Assembly (NCBI RefSeq): GCF_018728565.1
Contig: NZ_JACSOI010000003.1
Coordinates: forward strand, 434,001-498,000
Direction of reading: 5' to 3'
Source: Zobellia russellii
GTDB taxonomy: Bacteria; Bacteroidota; Bacteroidia; Flavobacteriales; Flavobacteriaceae
DNA length: 64,000 bases
Below the pieces are notes generated by a model. The model was not told where the DNA came from, made no database searches, and worked only from the letters and a program-made list of their open reading frames with translations. The stretch's first letter is position 1. Each line of letters opens with the position of its first letter. Both the position numbers and the translations under genes were made by a program. Below are positions 53,901 through 61,336 of the stretch, in pieces.

Positions 53901-53923
53901 TAGGGGTAAAAGTTGGATTCTAA
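50906..53923 (+). CDS. SusC/RagA-type TonB-dependent outer-membrane glycan importer (PUL 2)
   Basis: Second outer-membrane importer, 1005 residues. Signal peptide to about SMQGLYAQ; carboxypeptidase-regulatory-like domain with GTTNGTQSDFDGNFAI; SusC signature LEEVIVIGYGTTKKKDVTGA; plug with VLKDASATAIYGVRGSNG; then the barrel, ending in GVKVGF. It is related to the PUL 1 SusC mainly in the N-terminal part, and the barrels differ, so the two pairs probably import different fragments. susD follows 31 nt later. The long upstream region suggests strong regulation. The adjacent FG-GAP genes and TPR-LuxR regulator complete the locus. Confidence 0.95.
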   Translation: MKKHLKLLLRKSCLLALFLITVSMQGLYAQQNVTGNITDENGTPVPGANILVKGTTNGTQSDFDGNFAIEASATDVLVISYIGYATKSIAVGDQTSMNVQLAEDASKLEEVIVIGYGTTKKKDVTGAVARVTSESFENQPLTRVDEALQGRAAGVTVAKANGAPGAGIKVRIRGVNSITGNNDPLVVIDGVLGGDLSTLNPNDIASMDVLKDASATAIYGVRGSNGVILVTTKRGSGRGKLNVDFFTTVSQVPDNLPTLADDVAQFARIENLRKLNIGQNPTFTDAEISNLSNGGGTKYQDEVLRTGFSQNLQISANGADSEGKLRYFLSGNYRNEEGIVINTGYQQLSVRSNLEAQVNDRLKVGFNIFGIRGETKNNFERFGNGQGSIIAKALTWDPTTPIYDANGNYNRRSIRGIGSLNLNPVLTLNETDVADINERLSGTLNVNYKFNENFSYTMVAGTQVNNLNVERYTVENSNDTPAANFSTNKFTSFQLSNIFTWQKVFSDIHDIKLTGVQEYSNNKTSFNSYNADNLLLPNGFYFAETGEGFSINNNFSERELSSFMLRAEYVLNDNLSITATGRYDGTSVFRTGNKWGFFPSVAAGYSIINPSQSTGFISNLKLRAGWGQVGNQGIDTYGTFANLAGNIYAFDGGAPNPGTFITSFANEELTWETTTQTNVGIDLGFDNGRGNLSIDGFKKLTSDLLLEVPVSGTNGGGTVFQNVGEVENYGIDISLGYDIIQTDDFVWNANLAGSYVQNEVTQLFNDLEQIQGLVQVPGGQARVANIIELGEPLGQFQGATFLGTWKSSEATDAAAFGKVPGDAKYLRDEDGEIVFGAIGNGTPNLTWGFNNTITYKNFDLNIFLNGVHGFDVYNLMQAQITGGAGDSRSFLASEQVNQWTASNETDVPATVQLFNSSKYVEKGDFIRLSNLTIGYTLRNVSWLGDTSIKIYGGGQNLFLITDYSGYDPELSSRRTAEGNADVAPGINVGAYPNPRTYTLGVKVGF

Positions 53924-53954
53924 TAAATAGCTAATAGAAAAATACATCATAAAT

Positions 53955-55568
53955 ATGAAAACAATAAAAATATATAAGTCAATAAAAGAGCTATTGAGCC
54001 TCTTAGGTCTGTTGGCCGTAGTACTTGGGCTCAGTAGCTGTGAGCAGTTTGATCTTGAAGAAAACCCTGCAGCTTCGCAGTTACAGGTGGTTACCTATAG
54101 TTCTATGCCACAGCTAGAATTGGGGGTTACCGGTATATATGGTAAGTTGAACAAGGCGGCATGGATGTCAACTTTTTATGTGAACGGTTGGTCAGGAGAT
54201 GATATCACTACCCACGTGGCCAGTAACAAGGCAGATTTTAGAGAGTATGATCAACGTTTTGTAACTCCTGAAAACTCAAGAACCTTAACAAACTGGGAAG
54301 GTGTTTATGAAATGATACGTGCTGCAAATACAGTTTTTCAAAGTATAGAAGGGGTTACCTTATCTGACCCGGACCCTAATAAACAAGAGAGGTTAATAGG
54401 GGAAACTTATTTTCTGAGGGCCATCATGTTCAATCATTTAATGCGTATTCATGGAAGAATTCCTTTGGTTCTAGAGGTTGATCCGTTCCAACAGCCTCCA
54501 TTAGCTTCTCAGCTTGAGGTATTTGAACAAATAGAAAGCGACCTTTTGGAAGCGGAGGCAAGATTACCTGAAAGTACAAATGTAGGTTCAACTAGACCTA
54601 GCAGTGGAACGGCAAGAGCATTTTTGGCAAGATTATATATGGACTGGGCAGGTTTTCCATTAAAGGATCAAAGTAAATATGCAATGGCCGCTTCAAGTGC
54701 AAAAATGGTTATGGATAATGCATCGGCACATAATTTTGGATTAGAACCAGATTTGGCTAAACTATGGTCATTGGCTGGCAGATTTACCAAAGAAGGAGTC
54801 TTCACTATTGCATATAGCAATGCTGCTGGAAATTTAACGAACCGTAAAATGGGCAAATTAGGCCTTCCTTCTGATCCAGGTCTTAATGGTTGGCAAGAAA
54901 CATTTGCTGAAATTCGATTTTTTGAGGATATGCCAGAGGGAGCAAGAAAAGAGGCTACCTATTATGCAGAATTACCTGTTGGTGATGATGGAGCTATTAA
55001 TTTAGAGGCTCCTACGAAAATGCTGCGTTGGGAAGAATTTAAAGATCAACAAAACCCTATTTTAAGAAAAATTGTTGGAGACTTGGCAGATGGAGATTGG
55101 GCTCAATTCCAAACCCTTAGAAGTGATTTGTATATGAGATATGCAGAGGTTCTATTGATATATGCTGAAGCTTCAGGTGAAGCTGGTACAGCTGGAGCTG
55201 ATGCTTGGGAGGCATTGAATATGGTGCATAGAAGAGCAGAAGGTTTAGATATCAATGCTATGTCTCCAAGTGATTTAACGGCGAGCGATGGTACCATTCA
55301 AGATTTGGCCTTCACTGAAAGAAAATGGGAATTTGCCGGAGAATTTATTCGTTGGAATGACTTGGTACGTAAGGAAAAGGTTCAAGAAGCTCTTGGAAAT
55401 AGAAACCCACAAGTTTCTATTGGTACTGAATTTGATGCCGATGGAAATGGTTCGCCAAAACCATTGACCACTGCGCAAAACCCAATATTAGGGTCATTGG
55501 GAACAGATAACTATTATGCGCCAATTCCGCTGCAAGAAATAGAACAAAATCCTAATCTTGCTAATTAA
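53955..55568 (+). CDS. SusD/RagB-type surface glycan-binding lipoprotein (PUL 2)
   Basis: Partner of the preceding SusC, 537 residues. The signal peptide ends at a lipobox in LGLSSC, followed by EQFDLEENPAASQLQV. Typical SusD segments are GETYFLRAIMFNHLMRIHGR, the TPR-like DLYMRYAEVLLIYAEASGEA and TERKWEFAGEFIRWNDLVRK, with the ending YYAPIPLQEIEQNPNL. The TPR-like helices and the C-terminal region are both complete. A long hairpin terminator follows 27 nt after the stop, exactly as after the first susD. The ligand is unknown. Confidence 0.95.
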   Translation: MKTIKIYKSIKELLSLLGLLAVVLGLSSCEQFDLEENPAASQLQVVTYSSMPQLELGVTGIYGKLNKAAWMSTFYVNGWSGDDITTHVASNKADFREYDQRFVTPENSRTLTNWEGVYEMIRAANTVFQSIEGVTLSDPDPNKQERLIGETYFLRAIMFNHLMRIHGRIPLVLEVDPFQQPPLASQLEVFEQIESDLLEAEARLPESTNVGSTRPSSGTARAFLARLYMDWAGFPLKDQSKYAMAASSAKMVMDNASAHNFGLEPDLAKLWSLAGRFTKEGVFTIAYSNAAGNLTNRKMGKLGLPSDPGLNGWQETFAEIRFFEDMPEGARKEATYYAELPVGDDGAINLEAPTKMLRWEEFKDQQNPILRKIVGDLADGDWAQFQTLRSDLYMRYAEVLLIYAEASGEAGTAGADAWEALNMVHRRAEGLDINAMSPSDLTASDGTIQDLAFTERKWEFAGEFIRWNDLVRKEKVQEALGNRNPQVSIGTEFDADGNGSPKPLTTAQNPILGSLGTDNYYAPIPLQEIEQNPNLAN

Positions 55569-55595
55569 GATAAAGTTTGTTGAGTTAGTTTGAGT

Positions 55596-55630
55596 AAAAC
55601 GGTAAGATTTTTTAAATCTTACCGTTTTTT
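55596..55630 (+). terminator. Rho-independent terminator after susD (PUL 2)
   Basis: A 15-bp perfect stem (55596-55610 with 55614-55628; core ACGGTAAGATT/AATCTTACCGT), 3-nt loop and T-rich tail. It separates the SusCD transcript from the haem-c FG-GAP gene. Confidence 0.9.
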
Positions 55631-55712
55631 CTTTTTATTGGAAATTCAAGCGTTATTTTAGAGCAACCTTTTGTAACAACAAACAAGAATTTTTAAAAAT
55701 CAAAGACTTTAA

Positions 55713-57173
55713 ATGAACGTAATAACTAATTGGATTGTTAATATCATTTTTGGAATCTTAACTTTTTGTTTTCTAGTGAGCTGTACCGAGAAGGATAGGC
55801 ACGAAGAAGGGGAGAAATTGGCTAAGGTGCATTGTGCATCATGTCATATGTACCCGGCTCCTTTAATCTTGCCTCGGCGAATTTGGGGGGAAATGATATT
55901 ACCTAATATGGGCTTAAAAATGGGTATGTCCCACGGTCCAATTTATAGTTATGAGAATTCGGGAACTCAAATCAATTTGGACCCTATGCTTACTCAAGAA
56001 GAATGGGATAAAATAGTTCATTACTATTTAAATAAATCGAGTAATGATTATTCGCAACGTTCGGTTAAAAATCTAGAAATAAGCAGCTTGTTCAAAACGC
56101 ATCTGTTTTCTTATGATTCTCTATCTGTTATTTCCATGACTTTTTATGACAGTAAAAAACAAAAAGTTTTTTTGGGGAATGCTAGTTCTTCTGAGTTACT
56201 TACGGCAGATAACGAAGGCCGAATCCTTAACACTGAGAAATTGGAAAGTCCGCCGGTTAAGATAGCCTTTAAGGATTCTCTGGATTATATTTTAACCATT
56301 GGAAGCATGAACCCGTCCGATGTGGCAAACGGCAAATTAAAAATTGGCAGTAAAAGTATAGATAGTTTAAGGAGACCTGTAGATTTTTTAATTCATGATG
56401 TTAATTCTGACGGATATGATGATGTATTTATATGTAATTATGGCAACAATATTGGTGATTTTTCTCTATTCGAGAATTTAAAAAATGGAACTTACAGCAA
56501 AAAGATAATTCATCCTTTGTCCGGAGCAATAAAGGTGCAAATGGCTAATATGGACGACGATGATGAAGATGAAATTGTGGTTTTGTTTGCTCAAGAACAT
56601 GAATATATCATGATTTGGGATTACGAGAATAATATCTTTAGTGGTCAAAAAGTGGTTCAATTTCAACCAGCCTTTGGCTCTGTAGATTTTCAATTAAGAG
56701 ATATGAATGGTGATGGGCTAAAGGATATTATTATAGGTAATGGTGACAATTCAGACCTATCTACGGTTCTTAAAAATTTTCATGGAGTACGGGTTCTATT
56801 GAATAAAGGCAATAAAAGGTTTACTGAAGATTATTTCCATCCTATTCACGGAGTAAGTAAAGTAGTGGTAGAAGATTTTGATTTAGATGGATATAACGAT
56901 ATTGTTGCAATTTCAAATTTTGGCAATTTTACAGATTCAAATTTTAAAAGTGTTCAACTTTTATTAAATGAAGGAGAATTAAAATTCACACCAAAATCTA
57001 TTGATGGTCTACCAGATTTTAGATGGCAAACAATAGATGTAAAAGACTATGATACTGATGGTGATTTAGACCTTTTTTTAGGAGCGTTTAATTTGGATAT
57101 TGGGCCAAAGGAGTCAAGTATTTCTAGTAATCAAAATATTTCCTGGGTAAGATTAGAAAACACTTTGCATTGA
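55713..57173 (+). CDS. Haem-c/FG-GAP repeat lipoprotein (PUL 2)
   Basis: The 486-residue lipoprotein (lipobox Cys24, LVSC) has a single c-type haem motif just after the anchor (HCASCHMYPAP: Cys41, Cys44, His45), with Met residues in GLKMGMSHGP as possible distal ligands. From about residue 125 it carries FG-GAP/VCBS blades such as DVNSDGYDDV, DMNGDGLKDI, DFDLDGYNDI and DYDTDGDLDL. This combination suggests an electron-transfer or redox head on a calcium-stabilised propeller at the membrane surface. It follows susD after a terminator and converges with the GT51-like gene, ending 2 nt from it. No function is established for such fusions. Confidence 0.8.
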   Translation: MNVITNWIVNIIFGILTFCFLVSCTEKDRHEEGEKLAKVHCASCHMYPAPLILPRRIWGEMILPNMGLKMGMSHGPIYSYENSGTQINLDPMLTQEEWDKIVHYYLNKSSNDYSQRSVKNLEISSLFKTHLFSYDSLSVISMTFYDSKKQKVFLGNASSSELLTADNEGRILNTEKLESPPVKIAFKDSLDYILTIGSMNPSDVANGKLKIGSKSIDSLRRPVDFLIHDVNSDGYDDVFICNYGNNIGDFSLFENLKNGTYSKKIIHPLSGAIKVQMANMDDDDEDEIVVLFAQEHEYIMIWDYENNIFSGQKVVQFQPAFGSVDFQLRDMNGDGLKDIIIGNGDNSDLSTVLKNFHGVRVLLNKGNKRFTEDYFHPIHGVSKVVVEDFDLDGYNDIVAISNFGNFTDSNFKSVQLLLNEGELKFTPKSIDGLPDFRWQTIDVKDYDTDGDLDLFLGAFNLDIGPKESSISSNQNISWVRLENTLH

Positions 57174-57175
57174 GT

Positions 57176-57760
57176 TTAATGCAAATCCTCATTAGACCGA
57201 TCAGGAACATTTATAATACTAGGTTTGCGCATTAATGCGATGATGTCTTTAAGCTCCCTTTCGCTAAGTTTAGAAACTTCTTTCTTGTAATAAAAATTGG
57301 CAACCTCATTTATTCCATGGATGTAGAGGTCAAATTTATAATTTTCAAGAACCCAATTCAAGCATTCTTTTTGAGTTGTCTCTTCTTCTAATTTCCAAGC
57401 TAGAACGTAAGCCTTTTTGTTTGACAATCTTGTAGTATCTTCTTCCTGTCGGCTGTATTCCGAAATCATAGCGGCCAAAAGGCTTGGGCTTTTGATAAAG
57501 TCTTTTGAAAAAAAACCTTTCCCTAATTGTTGATTTAAGCTAGAAGTTAAAATTTGGGGGTGTTCTTGTTCGTACAATTCATAAAATTGGTCCGGTAACT
57601 CTTTTGCGAACTTTACTTTGGTAACAAATTCTGTCAATTCTTTTTCACTAATAAAATTATCCCAAGTGCTCCTCAAATAATAATAGTAACCAATAAAAAT
57701 CACGAGAAAAATGACCAATACAAAAAAAGCAGATTTCAGTATTTTTTTCTTTGAAGTCAT
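57176..57760 (-). CDS. Membrane-anchored degenerate GT51-like (peptidoglycan transglycosylase-like) protein
   Basis: The 194-residue protein has one N-terminal membrane helix (about 9-28) and a soluble part. Residues about 120-187 read like the C-terminal half of a GT51 domain: LNWVLENYKFDLYIHGINEV matches the LExYLNxxYFGxxxYGI block, then ANFYYKKEVSKLSERELKDI matches the AAxxYFGKxxxxLxxxEAA block, then MRKPSIINVP. SSLNQQLGKGFF near 75 resembles the STITQQ segment. The catalytic ExxxF-H-G segment is not recognisable (YEQEHPQ in its place) and the protein is shorter than a usual GT51. It is probably a catalytically inactive or repurposed relative. It lies alone on the minus strand inside PUL 2. 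Confidence 0.6.
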   Translation of the reverse strand: MTSKKKILKSAFFVLVIFLVIFIGYYYYLRSTWDNFISEKELTEFVTKVKFAKELPDQFYELYEQEHPQILTSSLNQQLGKGFFSKDFIKSPSLLAAMISEYSRQEEDTTRLSNKKAYVLAWKLEEETTQKECLNWVLENYKFDLYIHGINEVANFYYKKEVSKLSERELKDIIALMRKPSIINVPDRSNEDLH

Positions 57761-57951
57761 GATATTTATTCTTTAGCTCGGATGGTTTTATGCAGAAAAC
57801 GAATCTAATTAATTATCAATTTATCACCAAATTATAGACCGGTCAAATAGAGGTTGCTTTAATCTATAAAAATGGCTATAGAATAAGGCTTTTAGCATTA
57901 AACTTTGTATTTTGTGGGGAACAAACCAGCAAATTTTTTAAATTATTTTTT

Positions 57952-60900
57952 ATGGTTCTCTCCAAAATAAATTACGGGCTAAAAAGTTCAGTTTTTTATA
58001 TTTTTTCAAGCTTGGTTTCTCTAGCTTTTTTCTCGTGTGGAAACACGAAAGACGATAAAGAAAAGGTAAGTGAAAAAACTCTAAAAGAGTATTTGTTCGC
58101 TTCAATATCTTCGGAACAAACAGGCATTGATTTTGTAAACCATTTGGAGGAATCATTAGAGTCCAATTACTATAAATACATGTACACCTATATTGGAGGA
58201 GGTGTTGCTGTGGGGGATATTAATAATGATGGTTATGATGATATTTATTTTACCTCAAATTCATCTGATGATAAATTATATCTTAATACGGGAAATCTCA
58301 AGTTCAAAGACATTACGGAAGTAGCAGGTATTGAGCAAAAACCTGGTTTTAATACTGGTGTGACCATGGTTGACATTAACGGAGACGGACTTTTAGATAT
58401 CTACGTATCTAGAGGCGGATGGAAGGATGAAGAGGGTAAATTCAAAAATCTACTTTATATTAATAATGGACTTTCTGGGGAAACAGGTGTTTCTTTCACG
58501 GAGCGTGCCGAAGAAATGGGGCTGGCCGATGCCAACAGAACCATTCAGGCTACTTTCTTTGATTTTGATAAGGATAATGATTTGGACGTTTATATTTCGA
58601 ACACTCCGGATATAACCAGTAGAACGGAAATAATAGATTTAAATAAAGTTCAAAATGATCCTAAAAGTTTAGACTTAAAGGGAAGTGATAGGCTCTATCA
58701 GAATGATGGAACGGGACATTTTACGGATATCTCCAAGAAAGCCGGTCTGCTTTATGATATAGGTTTTGGCTTGAATCCTCAAGTGGGCGATTTAAATAAT
58801 GATGGTTGGGACGATATTTATATCAGCAATGATTTTAATGTGCCTGATTTGGCTTACGTCAATAATGGGGATGGGACTTTTACTGAGTCTAGGGATAAAT
58901 TGTTTAAGCATATGTCCTTTAATAGCATGGGTAGTGATATGGCAGATATTGATAATGATGGGCTTCTGGATTTAATGACCTTGGATATGAACCCGCAAGA
59001 TTATGTGCGGTCTAAAACTACCATGGCCATGACATCTGTGGCGGATTTTGAAAACATGGTAGAAAATGGGTATCACCACCAATACATGCATAATATGTTA
59101 CAGGTCAACAACGGTAATGGTGCTTTTAGTGAGATTGGAAATATGGCCGGTATAGCCAATACAGACTGGAGTTGGGCACTTTTGTCTGCTGATTTTGACT
59201 TGGATGGTTTTAATGATGTTTTCATTACTAACGGTGTGTTTAGAGATGTTATTGACCGAGATAAAAACAATGAAATTTTAGAAATTTTACGAACCAACAA
59301 AAGAAAACCTACGGATGAGGATTTTCTAAAATTTGCACAGATGCTACCACAACAAAAACTAAGGAATTTTTTCTTTAGGAATAATGGGGATTTAACTTTT
59401 GAGGACACAAGTGAATCTTGGGTAGATAGTGCGCCCTCATTTTCTAATGGAGCTGCATATGCAGATTTTGATAATGATGGAGATCTGGATATAGTTGTAA
59501 ATAACATAAACGATAAAGCTACTTTTTTAGAAAATAGAGCCGTTGATAATCAGCGTAAGCACTATTTGGAGTTAGACCTGATTGCTGCCGGAAATAATAC
59601 TTTTGGAGTTGGCGCTACCGTAAACTTATACTTTGATGATGGTACAAAGCAAACACGCCAAGTTACGCCAACAAGAGGTTTTTTGTCCTCTGTTCCAAGC
59701 TCCCTTTACTTCGGTCTCGGGAAACATTTATCCGTAAAACGGCTGGAGGTTATTTGGCCTGACGGAAAAATTCAGGAATTGAAAAATGTTGATGCCAATC
59801 AATCCTTGCAGTTGAATTATCGCTTAGCGGAAACTAAAGTAAATGAGAAAAGTACGGGAGATTTACTTTTTACCAAAGTCACTTTTGATTACCATCATTC
59901 AGATCCGTACTTCAATGACTTTGACTTGCAGGTTCTTCTACCCCATAAATTATCACAACTGGGTCCCGCTTTGGCAAAAGGAGATGTTAATGGAGATGAG
60001 CAAGAAGATATATTCATTGGCGGGGGAAGAGAGCAAACAGGGCGGCTACTGGTAAATACATCGGGTTCATTTAAGAATATAGCTTCCCAAGCTCTTATAG
60101 GTGATAAGGGGTATGAAGATATTGGCGCCGCTTTGTTTGATGCAGACGGAGATGGGGATAATGATCTTTATGTAGCTAGCGGTAGTTATGAGTTTAAAGA
60201 AAACCCAAGGATGTTGGTAGATAGGTTGTATTTGAATGATGGTAAGGGAAATTTCAGGAAAGCTGAAAATGCAATTCCTGAAGTTGGTATCTCCGGTTCT
60301 GTAGTAGTGCCATCTGATTATGATAATGATGGCGATATTGATTTATTTATAGGCGGAAGACTTATTACGGGCAAATATCCGCATCCTGCAAGCAGCTTAC
60401 TTTTGATTAATGATGGAGGTAAATTTACGATACAAAATGATAGGTTGGCCCCTGAATTACTAGGGTTAGGTTTAGTGACTGACGCTAAATGGATTGACAT
60501 AAACAATGATCAACAAGTAGATTTGGTAATAAGCGGAGAGTGGATGGGAATTCAGGTTTTTCTAAATAAGAACAATAAACTTAAGCGTAGTGACGCATAC
60601 CCAGAATTGGCAAATGCAGTAGGTTGGTGGAACGAGCTCTTAGTTGAAGATATAGATGGGGATGGTGATAAAGATATTGTTGCAGGCAATTTAGGCCTCA
60701 ATTCAAAATTTCACGCTTCTTATGAGAAACCGTTTGAAATCTACACATCAGATTTTGATATGAATGGATCTGAAGATGTTATTCTTGCCAAGGAATATCA
60801 TGGCAAACAGGTTCCGGTTAGGGGTAAGGGGTGTATGACTCAGCAGTTACCGCATTTAGCGCAAACCATACCAACTTATACTGATTTTGCTAGTAAGGAT

Positions 60901-61332
60901 TTAAAGGGAATAATGGGCGAAGGCCTGCAGACCGCACTCCACTATAAGGCTACAGAGTTTAGGTCGGGAATATTTAAGAACGATGGTGATAGGTTCAGTT
61001 TTGAGCCATTTGAAAATAGATTGCAAATAGCGCCTATTAACAGTATTTTATTTGAAGATTTTGACGGTGATGGTCTTAAGGATTTAGTATTGGCCGGTAA
61101 TAATTATCAGTCCGAAGTAGAAACTACACGATCCGATGCAGGGGTAGGAAGTTTCTTGAAAGGTAATGGTAAGGGAAAATTCCGCTATACTAATAGCTTA
61201 CAGTCTGGCTTTTTTGCCGATAAAGATGTTAGGAATATAACGAGTTTGAGTACAAAAAAAGACAGATATCTACTAGTAATCAATAATAATGACCTTCACG
61301 ATTTGTTTAGGGTAAATACCGTGACCAATTAA
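57952..61332 (+). CDS. Giant FG-GAP/VCBS repeat lipoprotein with ASPIC/UnbV domain (PUL 2)
   Basis: The 1126-residue lipoprotein (lipobox in LAFFSC, about residue 28) has the same plan as the protein at 9444. FG-GAP blades such as DINNDGYDDI, DINGDGLLDI and DFDNDGDLDI come first; an ASPIC/UnbV domain (GVGATVNLYFDDGTKQ, SSLYFGLGKH, VIWPDGKIQEL) lies around residues 540-620; and a second set of blades (DGDGDNDLYV, DYDNDGDIDL, DIDGDGDKDI) follows. It is 4 nt upstream of the TPR-LuxR regulator, so the two are translationally linked. This repeats the PUL 1 arrangement, where the homologue precedes the HTCS. Glycan binding or sensing is suspected but not shown. Confidence 0.85.
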   Translation: MVLSKINYGLKSSVFYIFSSLVSLAFFSCGNTKDDKEKVSEKTLKEYLFASISSEQTGIDFVNHLEESLESNYYKYMYTYIGGGVAVGDINNDGYDDIYFTSNSSDDKLYLNTGNLKFKDITEVAGIEQKPGFNTGVTMVDINGDGLLDIYVSRGGWKDEEGKFKNLLYINNGLSGETGVSFTERAEEMGLADANRTIQATFFDFDKDNDLDVYISNTPDITSRTEIIDLNKVQNDPKSLDLKGSDRLYQNDGTGHFTDISKKAGLLYDIGFGLNPQVGDLNNDGWDDIYISNDFNVPDLAYVNNGDGTFTESRDKLFKHMSFNSMGSDMADIDNDGLLDLMTLDMNPQDYVRSKTTMAMTSVADFENMVENGYHHQYMHNMLQVNNGNGAFSEIGNMAGIANTDWSWALLSADFDLDGFNDVFITNGVFRDVIDRDKNNEILEILRTNKRKPTDEDFLKFAQMLPQQKLRNFFFRNNGDLTFEDTSESWVDSAPSFSNGAAYADFDNDGDLDIVVNNINDKATFLENRAVDNQRKHYLELDLIAAGNNTFGVGATVNLYFDDGTKQTRQVTPTRGFLSSVPSSLYFGLGKHLSVKRLEVIWPDGKIQELKNVDANQSLQLNYRLAETKVNEKSTGDLLFTKVTFDYHHSDPYFNDFDLQVLLPHKLSQLGPALAKGDVNGDEQEDIFIGGGREQTGRLLVNTSGSFKNIASQALIGDKGYEDIGAALFDADGDGDNDLYVASGSYEFKENPRMLVDRLYLNDGKGNFRKAENAIPEVGISGSVVVPSDYDNDGDIDLFIGGRLITGKYPHPASSLLLINDGGKFTIQNDRLAPELLGLGLVTDAKWIDINNDQQVDLVISGEWMGIQVFLNKNNKLKRSDAYPELANAVGWWNELLVEDIDGDGDKDIVAGNLGLNSKFHASYEKPFEIYTSDFDMNGSEDVILAKEYHGKQVPVRGKGCMTQQLPHLAQTIPTYTDFASKDLKGIMGEGLQTALHYKATEFRSGIFKNDGDRFSFEPFENRLQIAPINSILFEDFDGDGLKDLVLAGNNYQSEVETTRSDAGVGSFLKGNGKGKFRYTNSLQSGFFADKDVRNITSLSTKKDRYLLVINNNDLHDLFRVNTVTN

Positions 61333-61336
61333 AAGT

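Noticed and set aside
59073-59507. 144-codon minus-strand frame inside the second FG-GAP/ASPIC gene
   Set aside because: Antisense to repetitive Asp-rich coding sequence, which leaves the reverse strand open by composition.
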